Assembly (NCBI RefSeq): GCF_009601505.1
Contig: NZ_WITC01000059.1
Span: forward strand, 1 to 64,000
Direction: 5' to 3'
DNA length: 64,000 bases
Source: Sinorhizobium terangae
GTDB lineage: Bacteria; Pseudomonadota; Alphaproteobacteria; Rhizobiales; Rhizobiaceae
Part shown: in pieces, positions 52,442-61,815 of the stretch
Layout: each line of letters opens with the position of its first letter
Position numbering within the stretch: the first letter of the stretch is position 1
Program-made: the position numbers and the translations under genes
The notes under the pieces: generated by a model
What the model was told of the DNA's origin: nothing
Database searches by the model: none
The model's input: only the letters and a program-made list of their open reading frames with translations

Positions 52442-52708
52442 ATGAAGTTCAGAGTGATCGACGGCGGCAAAGTCAATGAAGCCATGTCCGCCGATAGCCC
52501 AACCATCCGCGCGGAAGCGGATCGACGGATAAAGGCAACCGGCTACGAGCAATGGCGGGTTCGCAGTCTCGCAACCGGCTCGCCGATCCCGAAGTCTATC
52601 CAATTTTCGAAGATGCAGATCGAATTCGTCGCCGAGAAACTCGAGCAGCTTAATCCCATTCCCGGCGATTTCACGGACGACAGGTACTGGCCAACTATCG
52701 GAGCGTGA
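52442..52708 (+). CDS. Hypothetical 88-residue protein
   Basis: A small soluble protein starting MKFRVIDGGKVNEAMSADSP. No signal peptide, membrane helix or known motif; the second half is amphipathic (QIEFVAEKLEQLNPIPG). No clear ribosome site is visible before the ATG, and a start at 52376 is possible. It follows gnd by 120 bases. It is retained because the frame is long for the region and has normal codon use; function is unknown. Confidence 0.5.
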   Translation: MKFRVIDGGKVNEAMSADSPTIRAEADRRIKATGYEQWRVRSLATGSPIPKSIQFSKMQIEFVAEKLEQLNPIPGDFTDDRYWPTIGA

Positions 52709-52812
52709 AGTCGGCGCCTCCCGCGACCTCCCGGCGCGACAGGCGAAGACTGCAAATGAAACCGGTCCGGCGACAGCACGGGCAAATAGATCTGCTCAGT
52801 GCGCCTTCGTCG

Positions 52813-53118
52813 CTATTTGGTCGGCGCGCTCTCGTAGATTGCCTCACCGGAAACCGCGTCCGTGACATCTGAGCCCTCTCCCTGCGCCTCGAGGGAGTGG
52901 CGGAACTTGTCGAGATTGCTGATCATTTTGGGCCGCGCTGCAACGATATGATCGAAACTCTCCCATTCGCCGATCGAGCAGTAGGAACGTTCGCCGGTCT
53001 TGATGAGCGCCATTTTCCGTAATCCCTCAAAATCGCGACGGAGTTTACGGAACCATTCCTCGAATTCATCCTCCGAGCCCGGCTTCGTACGGAAACGAAC
53101 GACGTTGTATGCCGTCAT
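52813..53118 (-). CDS. Small antibiotic-biosynthesis-monooxygenase-like (ABM fold) protein
   Basis: A 101-residue protein starting MTAYNVVRFRTKPGSEDEFE, a pattern of the dimeric alpha/beta barrel (ABM/NIPSNAP) families; GERSYCSIGEWESFDHIVAA continues it. GGGGGTGC lies about 6 bases before the ATG. Family members act on small ligands or as heme-related enzymes; no active residues can be named. It stands alone and faces the LacI gene. Confidence 0.6.
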   Translation of the reverse strand: MTAYNVVRFRTKPGSEDEFEEWFRKLRRDFEGLRKMALIKTGERSYCSIGEWESFDHIVAARPKMISNLDKFRHSLEAQGEGSDVTDAVSGEAIYESAPTK

Positions 53119-53262
53119 GATGCACCCCCGTATACAGCTTTTAGGCTCAATAATACCATTAATGGTAGAGGTTGTCCCAGTGCTCAATTTAACCGACGGC
53201 GGCGGCATGCCGCTTCCGAGGCAGTGAGGCGCCGCGCGGAAGCATTAGCTCGGACGTCTCCG

Positions 53263-54333
53263 CTATACCTTCCGCGCCTTTGACATGGGCCGCTGGAATT
53301 CCGGCTGACTGAGACTTTGCAGCGTCTCGGGTGGCTTTCCTTCGATGTGGCCGATTACGGCCTTGGCGAGCTCGCGCCCGGCAAGGCGGATGTCCTCGTA
53401 CATGGTCATGACTTCGGGGCGCAGCCAGCGCAGGAAGTCGCTGGGTACCTTGGTGACCATGTCGACATCCGGGCCGACCTTCTTTCCGGCTGATTCGATT
53501 GCCGCGACCAGGGCGACAGCGCCGGAGCCGCTGCCGGAAACGATACCGTCCGGGGCATCGACCGAGCGCATCAGTTGTTCGAAGGCGTCGCGGATGGCGA
53601 CAAGGCTGTGGTCGATGTTGACATGGTGGAAGCTCACCGCCTCCGCACCAAAATCCTTAAGCCCGCGCTCGAAGCCGGTGCGCATGTGGGAATGGAAGGT
53701 GAGGTTCGGCGGCGGCTCCAACAGCACCAGCCGGCGTCTGCCGCGCTCGGTGAGCCGGCGCACCGCCTCATAGGCGAAACGTTCGTTGTCGAAGTCATGG
53801 AACGGGTGGACGATCCCCATTTCCGTGCGGCCGTGGGTGACAAAGGGCAGGCGGCGCTCGGTCATCAGCGTCACGCGCGCATCGTGCGGCTCCGTCCGCG
53901 ATATGATGACGCCGTCTGCGGCGCCCGTGTCGAGGATATAGCGGATTGGCCCCAGCGGATCCTTTGTGGAGCTGTAAGGCGTTACCACCAGATGATATTG
54001 CGTGCCCGCGAGGATTTCGGTGATGCCAACGACCATGGGGCTGGTGATGCCCATGATCTCTTCCTCCAACGTCAGCACGAGGCTGATGACATTGGTCTTG
54101 CCGGTCCTGAGGCGCACGCCGGCACGGTTCGGCTGGTAGCCGATCTGCTTGGCGACGAGGCGCACCCTTTCCTTGGTCTCGGCGCCGATGTCGGGCGCAT
54201 CCTTCAACGCTCGGGAAACCGTGGTGATCCCAAGACCGGTCATGAAGGCGATCGTCTTCAGCGTCGGCCTACCGCCGTCCGGTGGCGGCGCTGCCGCCGC
54301 CCTGTTTTTCGTCTTGCCGTCCATTCCCGTCAC
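53263..54333 (-). CDS. LacI-family transcriptional repressor
   Basis: A 356-residue regulator starting at a GTG (54333), with ATG 54324 as alternative. The HTH is PTLKTIAFMTGLGITTVSRA with the hinge helix IGYQPNRAGVRLRTGKT. The rest is a periplasmic-binding-fold sugar sensor. It is divergent from a sugar ABC transporter operon with beta-mannosidase, so it very likely represses it and responds to a mannoside or its product. Candidate operators lie in the 514-base gap. It is slightly longer than average because of a Pro/Ala-rich N-terminus. Confidence 0.9.
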   Translation of the reverse strand: MTGMDGKTKNRAAAAPPPDGGRPTLKTIAFMTGLGITTVSRALKDAPDIGAETKERVRLVAKQIGYQPNRAGVRLRTGKTNVISLVLTLEEEIMGITSPMVVGITEILAGTQYHLVVTPYSSTKDPLGPIRYILDTGAADGVIISRTEPHDARVTLMTERRLPFVTHGRTEMGIVHPFHDFDNERFAYEAVRRLTERGRRRLVLLEPPPNLTFHSHMRTGFERGLKDFGAEAVSFHHVNIDHSLVAIRDAFEQLMRSVDAPDGIVSGSGSGAVALVAAIESAGKKVGPDVDMVTKVPSDFLRWLRPEVMTMYEDIRLAGRELAKAVIGHIEGKPPETLQSLSQPEFQRPMSKARKV

Positions 54334-54847
54334 CAGCCCCGTCCCCTTATGAGACCTTCGTGCGAACCGCCACGATCAAGCACCCCGCTTTGCCCCGCAG
54401 CTTCGTTGCGAACACGCCCGATCCGTCTCGGTTCCCGCCTTATATACGAATTGTGACCGGTGGCCAGATTTCCCAGAGCTGTGTCGCGGAACAAAATCTG
54501 TAACGATACAGTAGCGATGTCGAGCATTTTTGTTGCTGCACTGCGAAGAACATAACCATCTGGTTGAATCCTGCACTTGCGAAGCGAGATATTGCATGTG
54601 CGAAGCTCCACCCAGGTGCCTAGCGATTGGTTTCGACCAAAAATTCCTTTGAAACAATGCGGTACAGCAGGAATTTGGAGCCTCGCATCGCTGCGCCGAA
54701 GCCGATGTTGTCTCCTTTGAGGTTGGGCCATGTACAATCATAAGCTGTATTAGAAATTATATCCCGAATTATTCGTTGTGGGTGTTGCGTCGGAAAATCG
54801 TTTGAACTAAGTTTTTACGGCAACGTTACAGTGAGGGAGGAGAACTC
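54334..54847. other. Control region between the LacI gene and the sugar operon
   Basis: About 514 bases without a credible gene. It holds divergent promoters and two TGTAACG motifs listed separately. Base composition is more A/T-rich between 54480 and 54840. Confidence 0.5.
54498..54511. promoter_or_regulatory. Candidate LacI-type operator
   Basis: CTGTA-ACGA-TACAG is an inverted repeat with a central CG, as expected for LacI-family operators. A half-related site GGCAACGTTACA (54819-54830) lies next to the operon's ribosome site. No binding data support either. Confidence 0.4.
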
Positions 54848-56083
54848 ATGAAATTGCGTTCCATGGCCGCCGCTTTGGCCGCAACCGTCGCCCTGCCATT
54901 CGGCCTGGCCAATGCCACCGATCTGGAGGTTACGCATTGGTGGACTTCCGGCGGTGAAGCCGCGGCGGTCGCCGAACTGGCCAAGGCTTTCGATGCGACC
55001 GGCAACAAGTGGGTCGACGGTGCAATCGCCGGCTCGGGCGGGACCGCGCGTCCGATCATGATCAGCCGCATCACCGGCGGCGATCCGATGGGTGCAACCC
55101 AGTTCAACCACGGCCGACAGGCGGAAGAACTCGTACAAGCGGGCCTGATGCGCGACCTGACGGATCTCGCCACCCGCGAAAACTGGAAGGAGATCATCAA
55201 GCCGGCAAGCCTGCTGGAGTCCTGCACCATCGAGGGCAAGATCTATTGCGCGCCCGTCAACATCCATTCGTGGCAGTGGCTCTGGCTTTCGAATGCCGCT
55301 TTCAAGCAGGCCGGCGTCCCGGTCCCGAAGAACTGGGATGAATTCGTCGCGGCAGCACCGGCACTGGAAAAAGCCGGCATCGTGCCGCTCGCCGTCGGCG
55401 GTCAGCCGTGGCAGGCAGCAGGTGCCTTCGACGTGCTGATGGTGGCGATCGCCGGAAAAGACACGTTCGAGAAGGTCTTCGCCCAGAAGGACGAGGAAGT
55501 GGCTGCAGGTCCGGAGATCGCCAAGGTCTTCAAGGCTGCCGACGATGCGCGCCGCATGTCGAAGGGCAGCAATGTTCAAGACTGGAACCAGGCAACCAAC
55601 CTCGTCATCACCGGCAAGGCCGGCGGCCAGATCATGGGTGACTGGGCCCAGGGTGAGTTCCAGCTTGCAGGCCAGAAGGCCGGTGTCGACTACACCTGCC
55701 TTCCGGGGCTCGGCGTCAACGAAGTGATCTCGACCGGCGGTGACGCATTCTACTTCCCGCTGCTGGACGATGAGGAAAAGTCGAAGGCGCAGGAAGCGTT
55801 GGCATCGACCCTGCTGAAGCCGGAGACGCAGGTTGCGTTCAACCTGAAGAAGGGCTCGCTGCCGGTGCGCGGCGACGTGGACCTCGCAGCCGCCAATGAT
55901 TGCATGAAGAAGGGGCTCGATATCCTTGCCAAGGGCAATGTGATCAAGGGCACCGACCAGCTTCTGTCCGCCGACAGCCAGAAGCAGAAGGAGGACCTCT
56001 TCTCCGAGTTCTTCGCAAACGCGTCGATGACGCCGGAGGATGCGCAAAAGCGCTTCGCCGAAATCATCGCGGCGGCGGACTGA
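54848..56083 (+). CDS. Sugar ABC transporter substrate-binding protein
   Basis: A 411-residue extracellular solute-binding protein family 1 member. Signal peptide MKLRSMAAALAATVALPFGL, cut near ANA-TDL. The motifs WWTSGGEAAAVAELAKAFD and GGDAFYFP are typical of this group of sugar binders. GGGAGGAG before the ATG is a strong ribosome site. It is the first gene of the operon; the neighbouring mannosidase suggests a mannoside or manno-oligosaccharide ligand. A 22-base perfect palindrome follows its stop. Confidence 0.9.
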   Translation: MKLRSMAAALAATVALPFGLANATDLEVTHWWTSGGEAAAVAELAKAFDATGNKWVDGAIAGSGGTARPIMISRITGGDPMGATQFNHGRQAEELVQAGLMRDLTDLATRENWKEIIKPASLLESCTIEGKIYCAPVNIHSWQWLWLSNAAFKQAGVPVPKNWDEFVAAAPALEKAGIVPLAVGGQPWQAAGAFDVLMVAIAGKDTFEKVFAQKDEEVAAGPEIAKVFKAADDARRMSKGSNVQDWNQATNLVITGKAGGQIMGDWAQGEFQLAGQKAGVDYTCLPGLGVNEVISTGGDAFYFPLLDDEEKSKAQEALASTLLKPETQVAFNLKKGSLPVRGDVDLAAANDCMKKGLDILAKGNVIKGTDQLLSADSQKQKEDLFSEFFANASMTPEDAQKRFAEIIAAAD

Positions 56084-56099
56084 TTACAGCCGCTTGAAG

Positions 56100-56121
56100 G
56101 GCCCCGCGCATGCGCGGGGCC
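56100..56121 (+). other. Perfect palindrome after the sugar-binding-protein gene
   Basis: GGCCCCGCGCA with TGCGCGGGGCC forms a 22-base perfect palindrome 17 bases past the stop. There is no T-run, so it more likely protects the binding-protein message than stops transcription; the role is inferred. Confidence 0.6.
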
Positions 56122-56301
56122 GCCCTCATGCCCCATTCGGCACGACGTGTTCGCGCCAGGCCTCCGTGCCGACGTCTGCTGGTGTCGGTACAAGAGATGT
56201 GCCGGGCAGGGGCCATTACGATGGTGAGGCGGCCGGGGAGCGGTGGCGTTTTTCGCCGCGAGTACCGCCCATCGAAACATTGCAGTTCCGGAGGAGCAAA
56301 C

Positions 56302-57210
56302 ATGACAGGCCAAACACGCGGCTCGGCTCGCCCGAATCAGTGGTTGCGGAACCTGAATGCGAAGATCGCCTCTATTCCGATGATCCTGACAGCCGTGGTC
56401 ATCTTCGTCGGCGGCACCGCCTGGACGGTTCTCTATTCCTTCACCAACTCGAAGCTGCTGCCACGGCTTTCGTTCGTCGGCCTCGACCAATATGAGCGGC
56501 TATGGGCGGCACCGCGTTGGCTCATCTCGATCGAGAATCTTGCCATCTACGGATTTTTCTCGCTGATTTTCAGCCTCGTGATCGGTTTTGTGCTGGCGGC
56601 ACTGATGGATCAGAAGATCCGGTTCGAAAATACGTTTCGAACGATCATGCTCTATCCATTCGCCCTGTCGTTCATCGTCACGGGCCTGGTCTGGCAATGG
56701 CTGCTCAATCCGCAATACGGAATACAGTCGATCGTGCGGTCGCTTGGCTGGACGAACTTCAACTTCGACCCGCTCTATAATTCCGACATCGTCATCTACG
56801 GCATTCTGATCGCAGCGCTCTGGCAGGGCACCGGCCTCGTCATGTGCCTGATGCTCGCCGGGTTGCGCGGCATCGACGAAGATATCTGGAAGGCTGCGCG
56901 GGTAGACGGCATCCCGATGTGGAAGACGTATGTGCTGGTCATCATCCCGATGATGCGCGGCGTCTTCATCACGACGCTCGTCATCATCGCGAGCGGCATC
57001 GTCAAGGTTTACGATCTCGTCGTGGCGCAGACGAGCGGCGGTCCCGGCATCGCCTCCGAAGTGCCCGCCAAATACGTCTACGATTACATGTTCCAGGCCC
57101 AGAACCTGGGCCAGGGCTTTGCCGCCTCCACCATGATGCTCGTGACGGTCGCAATCATCATCGTGCCGTGGGCGTATCTGGAATTCGGAGGAGGTCGCAA
57201 GCGTGCTTAA
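56302..57210 (+). CDS. Sugar ABC transporter permease (first)
   Basis: A 302-residue membrane protein with six helices. The EAA-type loop reads DIWKAARVDGIPMWKTYVLVIIP at about residues 195-217. ATG at 56302, GAGGAG 6 bases before. It is MalF-like by size and position, without the long periplasmic insert. Its end overlaps the next permease by 8 bases. Confidence 0.9.
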   Translation: MTGQTRGSARPNQWLRNLNAKIASIPMILTAVVIFVGGTAWTVLYSFTNSKLLPRLSFVGLDQYERLWAAPRWLISIENLAIYGFFSLIFSLVIGFVLAALMDQKIRFENTFRTIMLYPFALSFIVTGLVWQWLLNPQYGIQSIVRSLGWTNFNFDPLYNSDIVIYGILIAALWQGTGLVMCLMLAGLRGIDEDIWKAARVDGIPMWKTYVLVIIPMMRGVFITTLVIIASGIVKVYDLVVAQTSGGPGIASEVPAKYVYDYMFQAQNLGQGFAASTMMLVTVAIIIVPWAYLEFGGGRKRA

Positions 57211-58147
57211 TCTCGTCGCCAACAACAGCACCGTTATCGAGTATGAAGCGGTTCCCGGCAGGATCACGTCCGGCCCGCGCGGCGCCAAGCCGCGCAGAAC
57301 GCTCTCGCGCCGCAACATCGTCGTTTACGGCACGTTGTTCGTAGTCGCTCTCTACTATCTGCTGCCGCTCTACGTGATGATCATGACGTCGCTCAAGGGC
57401 ATGCCGGAGATTCGCATCGGCAACATCTTTGCGCCTCCGATCGAAATCACCTTCGAGCCCTGGGTGAAGGCCTGGGCCCAGGCTTGCACCGGCCTAAATT
57501 GCGACGGGCTTTCGCGCGGCTTCTGGAATTCGGTGCGCATCACCGTTCCTTCGGTGATCATCTCGATCGCGGTCGCCTCGGTGAACGGCTACGCGCTGGC
57601 GAACTGGCGCTTCAAAGGGGCCGATCTGTTTTTCACCATCCTCATTATCGGCGCCTTCATTCCCTATCAGGTGATGATCTATCCGATTGTGATCGTGCTG
57701 AGGGAAATGGGTGTCTACGGGACGCTGACAGGCCTCATCATCGTCCATACGATCTTCGGCATGCCGATCCTGACCCTCCTGTTCCGCAACTATTTCGCCG
57801 GCTTGCCCGAGGAGTTGTTCAAGGCGGCGCGTGTCGATGGCGCCGGGTTCTGGACGATCTACTTCAAGATCATGCTGCCGATGTCGCTGCCGATCTTCGT
57901 CGTTGCAATGATCCTCCAGGTGACCGGCATCTGGAACGACTTCCTGTTCGGCGTGGTTTTCACGCGGCCGGAGTACTACCCGATGACCGTGCAGCTCAAC
58001 AACATCGTCAACTCGGTGCAGGGCGTGAAGGAATACAACGTCAACATGGCGGCAACGCTGCTGACCGGCCTCGTGCCGCTGACGATCTACTTCATCTCCG
58101 GCCGGCTGTTCGTGCGCGGCATCGCCGCCGGCGCAGTGAAAGGATAA
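57203..58147 (+). CDS. Sugar ABC transporter permease (second, MalG-like)
   Basis: A 314-residue membrane protein with six helices, starting at a GTG with GGAGGAGG upstream inside the previous gene. A 30-residue polar N-terminus precedes the first helix. The EAA loop is EELFKAARVDGAGFWTIYFK. The pattern LPLYVMIMTSLKGMPEI is usual for MalG-type permeases. It forms the channel with the first permease. Confidence 0.9.
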   Translation: MLNLVANNSTVIEYEAVPGRITSGPRGAKPRRTLSRRNIVVYGTLFVVALYYLLPLYVMIMTSLKGMPEIRIGNIFAPPIEITFEPWVKAWAQACTGLNCDGLSRGFWNSVRITVPSVIISIAVASVNGYALANWRFKGADLFFTILIIGAFIPYQVMIYPIVIVLREMGVYGTLTGLIIVHTIFGMPILTLLFRNYFAGLPEELFKAARVDGAGFWTIYFKIMLPMSLPIFVVAMILQVTGIWNDFLFGVVFTRPEYYPMTVQLNNIVNSVQGVKEYNVNMAATLLTGLVPLTIYFISGRLFVRGIAAGAVKG

Positions 58148-58153
58148 GCAAGC

Positions 58154-59239
58154 ATGACCAGTGTTTCAGTCAGGGACCTGTCGCTGAACTTCGGCGCCGT
58201 CACCGTTCTCGACAGGCTCAATCTCGACATCAATCATGGCGAGTTCCTTGTCCTGCTCGGCTCGTCCGGATGCGGCAAGTCCACGCTCTTGAACTGCATC
58301 GCCGGCCTGCTTGACGTTTCGGAAGGGCAGATCTTCATCAAGGACCGCAATGTCACATGGGAGGAGCCGAAGGACCGGGGCATCGGCATGGTGTTCCAGT
58401 CTTACGCGCTCTACCCGCAGATGTCGGTCGAGAAGAACCTTTCCTTCGGGCTCCAGGTTGCCAGGGTGCCGCAGGCGGAAATCGACAAGCGTGTCGCACG
58501 CGCTGCGGAAATCCTGCAGATCCAGCCGCTTCTGAAGCGCAAGCCCGCCGAGCTTTCCGGCGGCCAGCGCCAGCGCGTGGCGATCGGGCGCGCACTTGTG
58601 CGTGACGTCGACGTTTTCCTCTTCGACGAGCCCCTGTCGAACCTTGACGCCAAGCTGCGTTCGGAACTGCGCGTCGAAATCAAGCGACTGCACCAGTCTC
58701 TCAAGAACACGATGATCTATGTCACCCACGACCAGATTGAGGCGCTAACCTTGGCCGACCGCATCGCCGTCATGAAGGGTGGCGTCATCCAGCAGCTTGC
58801 CGATCCGATGACGATCTATAACGCGCCGGAGAACCTCTTCGTCGCCGGCTTTATCGGTTCGCCATCGATGAACTTCTTCCGTGGCGAGGTCGCCGCCAGG
58901 GACGGCGGCACCTTCGTGCAGGTCGATGGCGTGGCCTTCGATGTCACCGCCTATCCGGCGCGCGCAGGATTGCAGCCGGGGCAGAAGGTCGTGCTCGGGC
59001 TCCGGCCGGAGCACGTCAAGGTCGATGAGGCTGCGGCAGGAGATGCAGCGCATCAGGCTGTCGTCGACATCGAAGAGCCGATGGGCGCCGACAACCTTTT
59101 GTGGCTGACCTTGGCCGGCCAATCGATGTCCGTGCGCATCGCCGGCCAGCGGCGCTACAAGCCTGGCACCAACGTGCGCCTTTCCTTCGACATGGGGGTC
59201 GCCTCGATTTTCGACGCTGCCAGCGAAAACCGTATTTGA
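58154..59239 (+). CDS. Sugar ABC transporter ATP-binding protein (UgpC/MsmK-like)
   Basis: A 361-residue ATPase of the MalK group. Walker A LGSSGCGKST, signature LSGGQRQRVAIGRAL, Walker B VFLFDEPLSNLD and the switch His in VTHDQIEAL are all present. The last 120 residues are an OB-type regulatory domain. It powers the two permeases upstream. Confidence 0.93.
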   Translation: MTSVSVRDLSLNFGAVTVLDRLNLDINHGEFLVLLGSSGCGKSTLLNCIAGLLDVSEGQIFIKDRNVTWEEPKDRGIGMVFQSYALYPQMSVEKNLSFGLQVARVPQAEIDKRVARAAEILQIQPLLKRKPAELSGGQRQRVAIGRALVRDVDVFLFDEPLSNLDAKLRSELRVEIKRLHQSLKNTMIYVTHDQIEALTLADRIAVMKGGVIQQLADPMTIYNAPENLFVAGFIGSPSMNFFRGEVAARDGGTFVQVDGVAFDVTAYPARAGLQPGQKVVLGLRPEHVKVDEAAAGDAAHQAVVDIEEPMGADNLLWLTLAGQSMSVRIAGQRRYKPGTNVRLSFDMGVASIFDAASENRI

Positions 59240-59281
59240 GAGAAGCAATATTTAGCCCGGGCGACGCTGTCCGGGCTCGCA

Positions 59282-61810
59282 ATGAACAAGAATGACGTCG
59301 GCCTCGATCGCCGGCCAGTGAATGGATTTGAGGAAATGCCCTCCGAAACCTTGAACCGCGACGCCATCCGCATCGACTTGTCCGGTGACTGGCTGCTTGC
59401 ATCGACCGACAACAGCCACGCGCTCACCATTGCGCTTCCGGGCGATGTGCACAGCGCGTTGCAGCAGGCGGGCATCATTGCAGATCCCTATGCCGGCCGG
59501 AACGAGGCCGAAGTGCAATGGGTCGCGCACAAGGACTGGGTTCTGGAGCGCACGGTCGTCGTCGATGCGGACGATCTCGACGGGTGCTGGTATCTCGATT
59601 TCGAAAGCATCGACACGATCGCTTCGGTCTTCGTCAACGATCGATTGGTTCTGCAAGCGGAAAACTGCTTTCGCCGCTATCGCCCCGACGTGTCGAGTGC
59701 GCTCGTCGTCGGCGAGAACCGCATCCGCGTCGTGCTGCATTCCTCGATTGCCGAGGGCGCGCGCCGGCAGGCGGCGCAGCCGTTTTACGTGCCGTATCAT
59801 GATGGGAATTCGCCGATCGCCAACGGCAACATGCTGCGCAAGCCCCAGTGCCACTTCGGCTGGGACTGGAATATCGCCGTCGCGCCGCTCGGCATCTATG
59901 GCTCGCTGGCGCTTCGCCGGCTCGAGACGGCGCGCATCGAGCACGTCACCACACGTCAGCTCTGGCTTGCCGACGGATCGGTCGACCTGCAGGTGACCGT
60001 CACCCTTTTTGCCCGCGATCCCGGCATCGTACCCATCTATTTCGAGCTCGATGGCGTGCGGGAGCGCCTGGACTGCGCGGTCGCCGCCGGCGAGACGCGG
60101 ATCACCCACGTCTTCACGGTCGCAAATCCGAGATTGTGGTGGCCGGCAGGCAGCGGCGAGCAGGCGCTTTCCGTGCTTAACGTCGAGCTGCCGGACGAGA
60201 GCGTGACGCGCCAGATCGGTTTCCGCACGATCGATCTCGTCACTGACAAGGACGAGGCGGGGAGCCGTTTTGCCTTCCGCATCAACGGCCGCGAAATCTT
60301 CTGCCGCGGAGCGAACTGGATCCCGGCGGATGCGCTGGTGTCGCGCGTGACACCGAAAGGAGTCGAGGACCTCCTGCAATCCGCCGTCGACGCCAATATG
60401 AACATGATCCGCGTCTGGGGCGGTGGCTTCTACGAGCCCGACTGGTTCTACGATCTCTGCGACCGGCTGGGACTGCTCGTCTGGCAGGACTTCATGTTCG
60501 CCTGCAACCTTTATCCGTCGACGCCGGATTTCCTCGACAATGTCGCGGCCGAGGTGGACTTTCAGGTCAAGCGCCTGTCGTCCCACCCGTCGATCGCGCT
60601 TTGGTGCGGCGACAACGAACTTGTCGGCGCGCTCACCTGGTTCGAAGAAAGCCGCAAGGACCGCGACCGTTATCTCGTCTCCTATGACCGCCTGAACCGC
60701 ACGGTCGAGAAAGCGATGAAGGAGGCTTGCCCGGAGGCGATCTGGTGGCCTTCGAGCCCGTCCGTCGGCTACCTCAATTTTGGTGATGCCTGGCACGCGG
60801 ACGGTGCGGGCGACATGCACTACTGGTCCGTCTGGCACGAGAACAAGTCCTTCGACAATTATCGCACCGTGCGCCCGCGCTTCTGCTCGGAATTCGGTTT
60901 TCAGTCCTACACCTCGATGCCGATCGTCCGGCAATTTGCCGAGGCGCGTGACCTCAACATCGCCTCGCCGGTGATGGAGGCGCACCAGAAGAATGCCGGC
61001 GGCAATGAGCGGATTGCGGGGACCATGTTCCGCTATTTTCGCTTTCCGAAGGATTTCCCGAGCTTCGTCTATCTGAGCCAGATCCAGCAGGGGCTCGCGA
61101 TCCGCACTGCCGTCGACTACTGGCGGTCGCTGAAGCCGCACTGCATGGGGACGCTTTATTGGCAGCTCAACGACACCTGGCCCGTCGCTTCCTGGTCGAG
61201 TCTGGACTACGGCGGCCACTGGAAGGCCATGCACTACATGGCCCGCCGCTTCTTCCAGCCGGTTGCGGTTGCCGCCATTCCTTCCGCGGACGGCAATGAA
61301 ATCACCTTCTCGATGGTGAACGACACCGCCGAGATGGTGACGGTCGAACTCGAAACCTTCCTCGTTTCACTCGACGGCGAGCGTCGCCCGCTGGCAGCGG
61401 CCGCGGGTTCCTGCGCACCGGACCGCGCCGCCACGCTCGTCACCATCGCAAGCGCCGACGTACCGGAGGGAACGTTGCTCTTCTGGTCGTTCGAAGCCTC
61501 CAACGGCATGAGCGGCGAGGGGCATCATGTCCAGGGTACCTACAAGGCGCTCGATCTCTCACCGTCCGGCCTGACGCTGGAGACCGTGCCGCGATTGGAC
61601 GGCGCCTTCGACGTTATTGTCGAGGCGAGCGGTCTCGCGCTGCACGTGATGGTCGAAGGCGATGTCGAAGGGCGGTATTCCGACAACGCCTTCGATCTGA
61701 CGGCCGGCGAGACGAAGGTGATCCGCTTCACGCCGAAGGCGCCGCCCGCCGAAGGCATCGTCCCAAGCTTCAGCGCCTACGACCTCGAATCCTGCCAGGG
61801 AAAAGGGTGA
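59282..61810 (+). CDS. Beta-mannosidase-type glycoside hydrolase family 2 protein
   Basis: An 842-residue GH2 enzyme; an ATG at 59338 would remove 19 residues. The N-terminal sugar-binding domain begins LSGDWLLASTDNSHA. The catalytic barrel has the acid/base Glu446 in WCGDNELVGAL and the nucleophile Glu537 in FCSEFGFQSY, the pattern of beta-mannosidases rather than galactosidases. No signal peptide is seen, so it is cytosolic and cleaves imported mannosides. The neighbouring isomerase genes would process the released mannose. Confidence 0.92.
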   Translation: MNKNDVGLDRRPVNGFEEMPSETLNRDAIRIDLSGDWLLASTDNSHALTIALPGDVHSALQQAGIIADPYAGRNEAEVQWVAHKDWVLERTVVVDADDLDGCWYLDFESIDTIASVFVNDRLVLQAENCFRRYRPDVSSALVVGENRIRVVLHSSIAEGARRQAAQPFYVPYHDGNSPIANGNMLRKPQCHFGWDWNIAVAPLGIYGSLALRRLETARIEHVTTRQLWLADGSVDLQVTVTLFARDPGIVPIYFELDGVRERLDCAVAAGETRITHVFTVANPRLWWPAGSGEQALSVLNVELPDESVTRQIGFRTIDLVTDKDEAGSRFAFRINGREIFCRGANWIPADALVSRVTPKGVEDLLQSAVDANMNMIRVWGGGFYEPDWFYDLCDRLGLLVWQDFMFACNLYPSTPDFLDNVAAEVDFQVKRLSSHPSIALWCGDNELVGALTWFEESRKDRDRYLVSYDRLNRTVEKAMKEACPEAIWWPSSPSVGYLNFGDAWHADGAGDMHYWSVWHENKSFDNYRTVRPRFCSEFGFQSYTSMPIVRQFAEARDLNIASPVMEAHQKNAGGNERIAGTMFRYFRFPKDFPSFVYLSQIQQGLAIRTAVDYWRSLKPHCMGTLYWQLNDTWPVASWSSLDYGGHWKAMHYMARRFFQPVAVAAIPSADGNEITFSMVNDTAEMVTVELETFLVSLDGERRPLAAAAGSCAPDRAATLVTIASADVPEGTLLFWSFEASNGMSGEGHHVQGTYKALDLSPSGLTLETVPRLDGAFDVIVEASGLALHVMVEGDVEGRYSDNAFDLTAGETKVIRFTPKAPPAEGIVPSFSAYDLESCQGKG

Positions 61811-61815
61811 GCCGG

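Noticed and set aside
59252-61234. 660-codon minus-strand frame opposite the beta-mannosidase
   Set aside because: No domain or ribosome site; the GH2 gene is clear.
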